A stretch of DNA of 10,407 nt from UCB3 sp964415605 (GTDB taxonomy: Bacteria; Chloroflexota; Anaerolineae; Epilineales; Epilineaceae), in NCBI GenBank assembly GCA_964415605.1, contig CAYQBA010000167.1, positions 1-10,407 of the forward strand, in the 5' to 3' direction. This document shows, piece after piece, positions 1-6,089 of this stretch; the stretch's first letter is position 1; every line of letters starts with the position of its first letter. The notes beneath the pieces were generated by a model that made no database searches, was not told the DNA's origin, and saw only the letters and a program-made list of their open reading frames with translations. The translations under genes were made by a program, and so were the position numbers.

Positions 1-2341
1 TGCGGAAGCTGACGTCGGCGTACGCCGTGGCATGGCCCTGGTTGAACCCGTAGCCCGCGAACGCCTCGACCTGCCGCCACAGCGTCTCGGCCTGACGCGG
101 CTCGAAGCCCGGGCCGCCCGGGCGCACGCAGCCCGCGACGAAGCGCGCCCGGATCGACGCCATCTCGTCGGCCCGGAACTTGCTCATGCCCCGGCGCAGC
201 CGTTCGGCGTCCGCCCACGACAGGCCCGCGATCTCCGTCGCCACGCGTAGGATCTGCTCCTGGAACAGCAGGACGCCCTTGGTGGCGGCGAGGATCGGCG
301 CGAGGGACGGGTGCAGGTAGCCGACCGGCGCCTCGCCGCGGTAGCGCCGCACGAAGGTCTCGGCCATGCCGCCGGTGGCCGGTCCCGGCTTGAAGAAAGC
401 GTTGGCCACCGCGAGGTCGCGCACGCTGCGGGCGCGCAGCTGGCGCAGCGTGCGCTGGGCGCCGGTGGACTCGCACTGGAACACGCCGACCGTGTCGGCG
501 CGGGCCAGGAGGTCCTGCGTCGCCACGTCGTCCAGCGGGATCGTGTCCAGCCGGAACGCCGCGTCATGCCGCCGCCGGACCATGTCGGCCGCGTCGGCCA
601 GGACGGTGAGCGCGCGGATGCCCAGGAGGTCCATCTTGACGAGCCCGACGGCCTCGACGTCGGCGTGGGCGTACTGCGTCGTGAGGAAGCCCTTGGGCGT
701 CCACTGCACGGGCGCCACGTCGGTCAGCGGGCCGGGCGTGACGACCACGCCGCCCGGGTGCAGGCTGAGGTGATCGGGCTGGCCGACGATCTCGAACGCC
801 GCCCGCAGGATCGCCCGGTGGCGCGGGTCGGGCTGCGCGGCGATCAGGTCCTCGGTGCTGGTCGTCTCCCTCCGGCGGGGATCGGGGTGCCACCGGCGCC
901 GCGCCAGCCTGGCCAGCGCGCCGGCCTCGGCCTCGCCCAGGCCGTACGCCTTGGCCGTCTCGCGGATGGCGGACTTCGGCTGGAGCGTGCTGATGGTGGC
1001 CACCAGCGCCACCCGATCGGGCCCGTAGGTGTCGCGCACGTACGCCAGCACCTCGTCGCGCCGGCGGCTGCACAAGTCCATGTCGATGTCGGGCGGCTCG
1101 GTCCGCGCGGGGTTGAGGAACCGCTCGAACAACAGGTCGTGCGCCATGGGGTCGACCGACGTGATGCCCGTCGCGTACGCCACCAGGCTGTTGGCGACGC
1201 TGCCGCGCGTGCTCATCGGCACGTCGCGCGCGCGGGCATGGCGCACGACGTCGGCCACGAGCAGGAACAGCGGCGCGTAGCCGTGGGCGGCGATGGCGGC
1301 CAGCTCCTTGTCCAGCCGCGTCGTCGTCGCCCGGTCCACGGGCTCGCCATAGCGCCACCGAAGCCCGGCCTCGGCTTGCCCGCGCAGGGCGGCATCCGGC
1401 GACGCGCCGCCCGGCAAGTCGAGGTCGGGCCAGATCGGCTGGCCGCTCGGCAGCGCCGGGCCGCAGCGCGCCGCGATCTCGGCGGTGCGCGCCACGGCCT
1501 CCGGGAACGCCGCGCAGCGCGCCGCGACCGCGGCCGGGTCCAGCCAATGCAGGGCCACGCCGTCGTCGCCGCCGTCGGGCAGGTCGGCGTCCGGCACGGC
1601 GTCCAGGCGGCAGTTGCCGGCGATGGCGGCCAGGAGCCGCAGCCGTGGACGATCTTCGGGCGAGAGGCAGTAGACGGGCTGCATCGCCACGACCGGCAGG
1701 TCGATCTGCTCGCCGATGCCGGCCACCGCCCGGGCCAGGTCCACGTCGGTGGGGCGATGGATCTCGAGGCCGAGGTACGCCCGGTCGCCGAACGCCTCCG
1801 CCAGCCGGCCCGCGTACCGTCGCGCCCCGTGCGCGTCGCCCGCGGCCAGGCGCCGGGCGACCTCGCCGCGGCGGCCCTCGACGATGCACACCAGGCCGTC
1901 GGCGGACGCCGCCAGCGCGTCCCACGCCAGCCCGCGCCGGGCGGCCGCCTCGCGGTCGGGCCGGCCCTGGATGGCCGACGACAGGCGGCACAGCGAGCGG
2001 TAGCCGGCGGGTCCGGTGGCGAGCAGCGTCAGCGGCGCCGGTGCCGCAGGCAGTGGTTGGGCTCCCGGCGCGGGGCGATCCGGGCCTGACAGCAGGGTTT
2101 CGGCCGCGTCGTGCGCTGGCTCCGGCGGCGCGACCGTCAGCGCCATGCCGACGATGGCCCGCACGCCGGCATCCCGGCACGCCCGGTCGAACGCGACGGC
2201 GCCGTACAGCCCGTTGGCATCGGCGAGGGCGAGATGGCCCATCCCGTCGGCGGCCGCGCGGCGCGCCAGGTCGCCGACCGAGGCCGTGGCGCGCATGAAC
2301 GAGTGGTGCGAGCGGACGTGGAGGTGGACGAAGGCGGTCAT
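1..2341 (-). CDS. dnaE: DNA polymerase III alpha subunit family (DnaE), 3' end outside window
   Basis: Template-directed DNA polymerase, C-family. The frame is open from an ATG at 2341 to the left edge (780 codons; E. coli DnaE has about 1160). An N-terminal PHP domain begins HLHVRSHHS (residues 6-14). A palm follows with RGSVANSLVAYATGIT, catalytic PDIDMD (Asp418, Asp420; E. coli Asp401/403) and the third catalytic Asp571 in LVKMDLLGIRALT (E. coli Asp555). Fingers motifs include LFQEQILRVA and, at the edge, YGFNQGHATAYA. All three catalytic aspartates are present, so it should polymerise. The PHP metal site looks dead: the second His of HxH is Arg10, the His of the usual TDHGN is Ala42 and the usual Glu is Ala67, so proofreading would need a separate exonuclease. 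A Pro/Ala-rich stretch lies near residues 71-97. No clear Shine-Dalgarno precedes the ATG. Whether it is the replicative enzyme or an error-prone DnaE2/ImuC-like paralogue cannot be settled without the C-terminus; LFQEQ leans to the latter, YGFN..HA to the former. Confidence 0.93.
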   Translation of the reverse strand, partial: MTAFVHLHVRSHHSFMRATASVGDLARRAAADGMGHLALADANGLYGAVAFDRACRDAGVRAIVGMALTVAPPEPAHDAAETLLSGPDRPAPGAQPLPAAPAPLTLLATGPAGYRSLCRLSSAIQGRPDREAAARRGLAWDALAASADGLVCIVEGRRGEVARRLAAGDAHGARRYAGRLAEAFGDRAYLGLEIHRPTDVDLARAVAGIGEQIDLPVVAMQPVYCLSPEDRPRLRLLAAIAGNCRLDAVPDADLPDGGDDGVALHWLDPAAVAARCAAFPEAVARTAEIAARCGPALPSGQPIWPDLDLPGGASPDAALRGQAEAGLRWRYGEPVDRATTTRLDKELAAIAAHGYAPLFLLVADVVRHARARDVPMSTRGSVANSLVAYATGITSVDPMAHDLLFERFLNPARTEPPDIDMDLCSRRRDEVLAYVRDTYGPDRVALVATISTLQPKSAIRETAKAYGLGEAEAGALARLARRRWHPDPRRRETTSTEDLIAAQPDPRHRAILRAAFEIVGQPDHLSLHPGGVVVTPGPLTDVAPVQWTPKGFLTTQYAHADVEAVGLVKMDLLGIRALTVLADAADMVRRRHDAAFRLDTIPLDDVATQDLLARADTVGVFQCESTGAQRTLRQLRARSVRDLAVANAFFKPGPATGGMAETFVRRYRGEAPVGYLHPSLAPILAATKGVLLFQEQILRVATEIAGLSWADAERLRRGMSKFRADEMASIRARFVAGCVRPGGPGFEPRQAETLWRQVEAFAGYGFNQGHATAYADVSFR

Positions 2342-2365
2342 CGGGGTGAATGGGCCTGGCGCCCG

Positions 2366-2394
2366 ATTCTATCACGCCGGCCGCGCCGGCCCAA
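2366..2394 (-). promoter_or_regulatory. Putative sigma70-type promoter of dnaE
   Basis: On the minus strand a -35 like TTGGGC (2394-2389) is followed after 17 nt by a -10 TAGAAT (2371-2366). The -10 ends 24 nt before the dnaE ATG, giving a predicted leader of about 17 nt. The -10 stands out as an A/T patch in very GC-rich DNA. The -35 matches consensus only in its TTG. Assignment is by inspection. Confidence 0.5.
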
Positions 2395-2445
2395 GACGCC
2401 CGCGGGCCGAGCGCCGGGGGAGTTCGTCCCGCGCACGGCGGCCGC

Positions 2446-2451
2446 TACAAT
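2446..2451 (+). promoter_or_regulatory. Putative -10 box of the ABC exporter gene (leaderless start)
   Basis: TACAAT lies only 8 nt before the ATG at 2460. A transcript starting at the usual distance would begin at or within a base or two of the start codon. No Shine-Dalgarno is visible between box and ATG, which fits a leaderless mRNA. The -35 region (about 2423-2428, TTCGTC) is a poor match, so this is suggestive only. Confidence 0.38.
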
Positions 2452-2459
2452 TCGCGCCC

Positions 2460-4232
2460 ATGAGCCCCGACCTGCGCAGCCTCGTGCGCCTCCTGGCCCG
2501 GCGCCGCGGGCGCTATGCCGCCGGCGCGCTGTTCCTCGCCATCGGCGACGGCGGCCAACTCGCCGTGGCGTGGCTGATCGGCCACGCCATCGACGCCGTG
2601 GGCGCGGCGCGGTCGGGCGGGCCGCGGCCCGATCTCGACCGCTACGGCCTCGGCATCCTGGGCCTGGCCGCGATGGTTGTCGGCGCGCGCTTCGCGTGGC
2701 GCCACCTGATCTTCGGCAGCTCGCGGATGATCGAGCGCGACCTGCGGCAGCGGCTGCACGACCACCTTCAGACGCTGTCGGCGCGCTTCTACCTCCAGCG
2801 CAAGGTCGGCGACCTCATGGCCTACGCCACCAACGACATCCAGGCCATCCAGGCCGCGGCCGCGGGCGGCATGATGTCTGGGCTCGACGCCATCATCCAG
2901 GGCGCCGGCGCGGCGGCGATGATGGTCCTCTTCGTCGACCCGCGCCTGGCCGGGGCGACGCTCGTGCCGCTCCTGTTCCTGCCGCCCACGACGTTCCTCC
3001 TCGGCCGCCAGCTTCACAAGCGCTACGGCGACGTGCAGGCGGCGTTCGGCACGCTCAGCGACCGCGCGCAGGAGAACATCGCGGGTGTCCGGGTGGTCAA
3101 GGGCTTCGCGCGCGAGGCGCAGCAGGCGGCGCACTTCGGCGAGGCCAACGAGCGCTACCGCCACCTCTACGCGCGGATGCTGCGCTACGACGTGGCCTTC
3201 GACCCCGCGATCGACCTCATGGCGGGTCTGGCGTTCGCCGTCGGGCTCGGCTACGGCGGCACGCTGGTGATGCGGGGCGACATCACGCTGGGCGCCTACG
3301 TGTCGTTCAACACGTATCTGGCCATGCTGGTCTGGCCGATGCTGGCGCTGGGCTGGGTGATGAACCTGTTCCAGCGCGCCATGGCGTCGCTGGCGCGGAT
3401 CGAGCGGCTCCTGGGCACGCCGCCCGACGTGGCCGACGCGCCGGGCGCGGTGGGGCTCCCGGCGGCGCGCGGGCACCTGACGCTGCGCGGGCTGACCTTC
3501 CGCTACGCCGACCACCTGCCGCCGGCGCTCGACGGCGTCGACCTCGACGTGCCGGCCGGCCGCACGGTGGGCATCCTGGGCCGCACCGGGAGCGGCAAGA
3601 GCACGCTGGCCAGCTTGCTGCCGCGGGTGTTCGACCCGCCGCGCGGGCAGGTGTTCATCGACGGCCACGACGTGCGCGACGTGCGGCTCCACGACCTCCG
3701 GCGGGCGGTGGCCGTCGTCCCGCAGGACACGTTCCTGTTCTCGCGCACGATCGCCGAGAACATCGCCTTCGACGCCTTCGCGGACCGCGCGCGCACGCCC
3801 GACGCGATCGTCGCGGCGGCGCGGCTGGCGGATGTCGACCGTGACATCCAGGGCTTCCCGGACGGCTACGCGACGCTGCTGGGGGAACGCGGCATCACGC
3901 TGTCCGGCGGGCAGCGGCAGCGGGTGTGCCTGGCACGGGCGCTGATCCGCGACGCGCCGGTGCTCGTGCTGGACGACTGCCTGTCGGCAGTGGACACGCT
4001 GACCGAGTCGCGCATCCTGGCGGCGCTCGGCCCGTACATGGCGGGCCGGACGACGGTCATCATCGCGCACCGTGTCTCGGCGCTGCAGCACGCCGACGAG
4101 ATCGTGGTGCTGAGCGATGGCCGCGTCGTCGAGCGCGGCACGCACGCCGACCTCGTGGCCGCGGGCGGCGAGTACGCGCAGCTTTACCGGCGGCAGCAGA
4201 TCGAGGCGGAGCTCGAGCACGCCGGGGCGTGA
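2460..4232 (+). CDS. ABC exporter half-transporter, degenerate-site (BmrC/MdlA/TM287-like) subunit
   Basis: Inner-membrane ABC half-transporter of 590 residues, a normal length. An N-terminal type IV exporter membrane domain (about residues 1-320) has hydrophobic segments near 18-42, 60-80, 135-175 (two) and 245-305 (two). The C-terminal ATPase has Walker A GRTGSGKST (374-382, Lys380), Q-loop Gln422, signature LSGGQ (481-485), Walker B ending in Asp505, and switch His537. The residue after Walker B, normally the catalytic Glu, is Asp506 (LDDCLSAVD). That substitution with an intact LSGGQ is the pattern of the degenerate-site subunit in heterodimeric exporters such as BmrC/BmrD, MdlA/MdlB or TM287/288, so a partner is expected. 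None is adjacent: dnaE diverges upstream and the nuo operon converges downstream. The frame continues upstream of 2460, but the family alignment begins here and the upstream part overlaps dnaE. Substrate unknown; a drug or lipid is usual for the family. Confidence 0.93.
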   Translation: MSPDLRSLVRLLARRRGRYAAGALFLAIGDGGQLAVAWLIGHAIDAVGAARSGGPRPDLDRYGLGILGLAAMVVGARFAWRHLIFGSSRMIERDLRQRLHDHLQTLSARFYLQRKVGDLMAYATNDIQAIQAAAAGGMMSGLDAIIQGAGAAAMMVLFVDPRLAGATLVPLLFLPPTTFLLGRQLHKRYGDVQAAFGTLSDRAQENIAGVRVVKGFAREAQQAAHFGEANERYRHLYARMLRYDVAFDPAIDLMAGLAFAVGLGYGGTLVMRGDITLGAYVSFNTYLAMLVWPMLALGWVMNLFQRAMASLARIERLLGTPPDVADAPGAVGLPAARGHLTLRGLTFRYADHLPPALDGVDLDVPAGRTVGILGRTGSGKSTLASLLPRVFDPPRGQVFIDGHDVRDVRLHDLRRAVAVVPQDTFLFSRTIAENIAFDAFADRARTPDAIVAAARLADVDRDIQGFPDGYATLLGERGITLSGGQRQRVCLARALIRDAPVLVLDDCLSAVDTLTESRILAALGPYMAGRTTVIIAHRVSALQHADEIVVLSDGRVVERGTHADLVAAGGEYAQLYRRQQIEAELEHAGA

Positions 4233-4292
4233 TCGTGCGGGACGAATCGTCGACCGGATGATCGGATCGGAGCGATGATCGAAAGGGCGTCG

Positions 4293-4311
4293 CGGGTCAC
4301 CGCGCGACCCG
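4293..4311. terminator. Weak hairpin in convergent gap, possible bidirectional terminator
   Basis: CGGGTC (4293-4298) and GACCCG (4306-4311) form a 6-bp stem with a 7-nt loop between the converging ends of the ABC exporter gene and nuoB1. No T-run follows on either strand, so this is not a canonical intrinsic terminator; Rho-dependent ending is equally possible. The rest of the gap, 4233-4292, contains two copies of GATGATCG (4256-4263, 4274-4281) and nothing else I recognise. Confidence 0.2.
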
Positions 4312-4312
4312 G

Positions 4313-4864
4313 TCACCCAATCCGAATCCCGTAGCCCTCGCTCTTGCGGTCGCGCCACCCGTCGAGGCGCTCCTGCTCCACCTTCTCGTGCAGCTTGAGG
4401 ATGCCGTGCATCAACGCCTCCGGCCGCGGCGGGCAGCCGGCGACGTAGACGTCGACCGGGATCACCTCATCCACGCCCTGCACCAGCGCGTAGTTGTTGA
4501 AGATGCCGCCGCACGACGCGCAGTCGCCCATGCTGATCACCCATTTGGGCTCCGGCATCTGGTCGTAGATGCGGCGGATCACCGGCGCCATCTTGCGGCT
4601 CAGGCGCCCCGCGACGATGATCATGTCGCTCTGGCGCGGGCTCGCGCGCATCAGCTCCATGCCAAAACGCGACATGTCCAGGCGCGACGCCTGCGTGTGC
4701 ATCATCTCGATGGCGCAGCACGCCAGGCCGAACAGCGCCGGCCACATGCTGCGCGTGCGCGCCCAGTTCACGGCCGTCTCGAGCGTCGTCACGACGAGCC
4801 CGCTCTCGCCGGTCTTGCCCTCGGCGAGCTGCTGCGGCGTCAGGATCTGATCGGGTGCGATCAC
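4313..4864 (-). CDS. nuoB: NADH-quinone oxidoreductase subunit B, second copy in operon (NuoB1)
   Basis: Complex I subunit carrying the terminal iron-sulfur cluster N2, which passes electrons to quinone at the NuoB/NuoD interface. It has 183 residues, typical of bacterial NuoB. The four expected N2 ligands are present: tandem Cys49-Cys50 in GLACCAIEMM, Cys115 in MGDCASCGG and Cys144 in VAGCPPRPEAL. Cys118 is an extra cysteine compared with the other copy. RASPRQSDMIIVAG (about 73-86) is the usual NuoB core. The start is GTG at 4864, chosen because GGGAGG lies 6 nt upstream. It is the last gene of the operon, 25 nt after nuoA. A paralogue with all four ligands opens the same operon at 8688, so only one may sit in a given complex. 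The C-terminus ends shortly after the core, in a basic tail. Confidence 0.95.
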   Translation of the reverse strand: MIAPDQILTPQQLAEGKTGESGLVVTTLETAVNWARTRSMWPALFGLACCAIEMMHTQASRLDMSRFGMELMRASPRQSDMIIVAGRLSRKMAPVIRRIYDQMPEPKWVISMGDCASCGGIFNNYALVQGVDEVIPVDVYVAGCPPRPEALMHGILKLHEKVEQERLDGWRDRKSEGYGIRIG

Positions 4865-4870
4865 GGCGGC

Positions 4871-4876
4871 CCTCCC
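4871..4876 (-). promoter_or_regulatory. Ribosome binding site fixing the GTG start of nuoB1
   Basis: GGGAGG on the minus strand, 6 nt before GTG at 4864. It supports GTG initiation rather than an internal ATG, which would remove the N-terminal part of the NuoB fold. Confidence 0.6.
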
Positions 4877-4889
4877 GGTGTGCCTGTCC

Positions 4890-5273
4890 TCAATCCCATC
4901 GGAGCGCGCCCTTGCGCCAGACGTACACCAGGCCCACGAGCAGCACGCCGACGAACACCCCCATCGACGCCAGCGCGCCGATGCCCTGGCCGCCGGCCTC
5001 GACCGGGGCGGCGAGCTGGCGGAACCGGACGGCGTAGGGGTAGAGGTAGATGACCTCGATGTCGAACAGGATGAACAGCGTGGCCACGAGGTAGTAGCGC
5101 ACCGGCACGCGCCGCCGGCCGGGGCCGATGGGCGTCAGGCCGCTTTCGTACGTGGCCTCCTTGACCGGCGACGGCGCCTTCGGGCCGATGACGAACGAGA
5201 GCCCGATGACCACCAGGCCGAGCGCCACCGCCAGCGCGCCGAGGATGAGGACGGGGGTGTAGGGGTCGAGCAT
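4890..5273 (-). CDS. nuoA: NADH-quinone oxidoreductase subunit A (NuoA)
   Basis: Small membrane subunit of complex I, beside the quinone entry site, here 127 residues, a normal length. Three transmembrane helices are visible at about residues 8-30, 60-80 and 100-118. Family motifs are YESGLTPIG (42-50) and FDIEVIYLYP (70-79), whose acidic Asp71/Glu73 are conserved in NuoA/ND3. In many NuoA proteins the loop motif is YECG; here the Cys is Ser44. The ATG at 5273 is 17 nt after the nuoI stop, and the stop is 25 nt before nuoB1, so it is translated within the operon. It is the only membrane subunit of complex I in the window; H and J-N are absent. Confidence 0.95.
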   Translation of the reverse strand: MLDPYTPVLILGALAVALGLVVIGLSFVIGPKAPSPVKEATYESGLTPIGPGRRRVPVRYYLVATLFILFDIEVIYLYPYAVRFRQLAAPVEAGGQGIGALASMGVFVGVLLVGLVYVWRKGALRWD

Positions 5274-5290
5274 GGCGATCCGCCCGCGGC

Positions 5291-6064
5291 TCAGCCGCCC
5301 TCGGCCTCCTTGCGCGCCTTGGCCTCGAGCATCCGCTGCCGGGCCTCGAGCTTGCGCCGCTTGGCCTCCTCGGGGTCGACGCCGCCCTCGGCCGCGGCCG
5401 CCGCCGCCTTGGCCGCCGCGGCGGCCTCCTTCTGGCGCTTGGCCTCGTCCTTCTGCCGCGTCTCCTCGACCTCGCGTGCGTAGTCGGTGGGGTGGATGGC
5501 GGCGTGGTAGGCCACCGGGTGCAGGAGCTCCTGGATGTCGAAGACCCAGCTCTCGTGGCGCTCGTAGCTCGAGAACTCGTAGTCGTGGTCCATCTTGATG
5601 GCGTCGAACGGGCAGTACTCGGCGCAGAACCCGCAGCTCATGCAGATCGAGGCGTCGATGTAGAACTCCGTGGCCACCGGCCGCGGCCGCCCGTCGTCGC
5701 CCTTGCCCTGGACGATCCAGATGCACTGCGGCGGGCACACCTTGGCGCAGATGCCGCAGGCCGTGCAGCGGATGCCGTCGAACGGCGCGCGCTCGCCCGC
5801 GCTCTCCGCCTCGTCGTACAGCAGGAACGGGATGTAGCGGAACCGCTCCGGCACCGGCAGCTTTTGCTCGGGGTACTGGCTGGTGAAGATGCCGCCGAGC
5901 TCGGTGGGCATGCCGGCCGGGATCTTCCCGGCCACCGTCGCCTCCGCCGCCGCCGGCAGGTCGCCAGCCGCCGACGGCTGCTTGTTCTGCCCGACCGTGT
6001 AGGTCTCGAAGAAATGCCGCAGGGTAATCGCCATCCCCCTCACGACGCCCATGCCTAACGCCAT
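5291..6064 (-). CDS. nuoI: NADH-quinone oxidoreductase subunit I (NuoI), long charged C-terminal tail
   Basis: Complex I subunit holding clusters N6a and N6b, which carry electrons towards N2 in NuoB. It has 257 residues from the ATG at 6064, which follows AGGAG by 6 nt; a GTG at 6106 in frame would overlap nuoCD and is less likely. Two 4Fe-4S ferredoxin motifs are complete: Cys100, 103, 106, 110 (CTACGICAKVCP) and Cys141, 144, 147, 151 (CMSCGFCAEYCP). The N-terminus has the usual amphipathic segment GMAITLRHFFETY. Two features are unusual. A segment rich in Ala, Pro and Gly at about 25-60 precedes the conserved YPEQKLPVPERFRY. A tail of about 60 residues (196-257) is rich in Ala, Lys, Glu and Arg and probably forms a long helix or coiled coil. 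Neighbours are nuoCD (25 nt upstream) and nuoA (17 nt downstream). Confidence 0.95.
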   Translation of the reverse strand: MALGMGVVRGMAITLRHFFETYTVGQNKQPSAAGDLPAAAEATVAGKIPAGMPTELGGIFTSQYPEQKLPVPERFRYIPFLLYDEAESAGERAPFDGIRCTACGICAKVCPPQCIWIVQGKGDDGRPRPVATEFYIDASICMSCGFCAEYCPFDAIKMDHDYEFSSYERHESWVFDIQELLHPVAYHAAIHPTDYAREVEETRQKDEAKRQKEAAAAAKAAAAAAEGGVDPEEAKRRKLEARQRMLEAKARKEAEGG

Positions 6065-6070
6065 TGTGTG

Positions 6071-6075
6071 CTCCT
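6071..6075 (-). promoter_or_regulatory. Ribosome binding site fixing the nuoI start
   Basis: AGGAG on the minus strand, 6 nt before ATG 6064. It decides between this ATG and the longer GTG reading from 6106, which would overlap the end of nuoCD. Confidence 0.65.
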
Positions 6076-6089
6076 GTGCGGGAAACGCG

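Noticed and set aside
564..2375. Long open frames opposite or across dnaE (minus 564-2375, plus 311-2089)
   Set aside because: Translations are Arg/Pro/Ala/Gly-rich low-complexity, typical of shadow frames in GC-rich DNA; the dnaE frame carries all the conserved motifs.
2376..2391. GC-rich near-palindromic run in the dnaE promoter spacer
   Set aside because: Imperfect and of a kind expected often in DNA of this composition.
2016..2459. Upstream in-frame extension of the ABC exporter (148 codons)
   Set aside because: It overlaps the start of dnaE on the other strand, has no membrane-domain character, and the family alignment begins at the ATG at 2460.
4256..4281. Two direct copies of GATGATCG in the convergent gap
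   Set aside because: Only two short copies 10 nt apart; too little to call a repeat element or binding site.
2445..4358. 637-codon minus-strand frame opposite the ABC exporter
   Set aside because: Antisense shadow; composition dominated by Arg, His and Val, no family resemblance.
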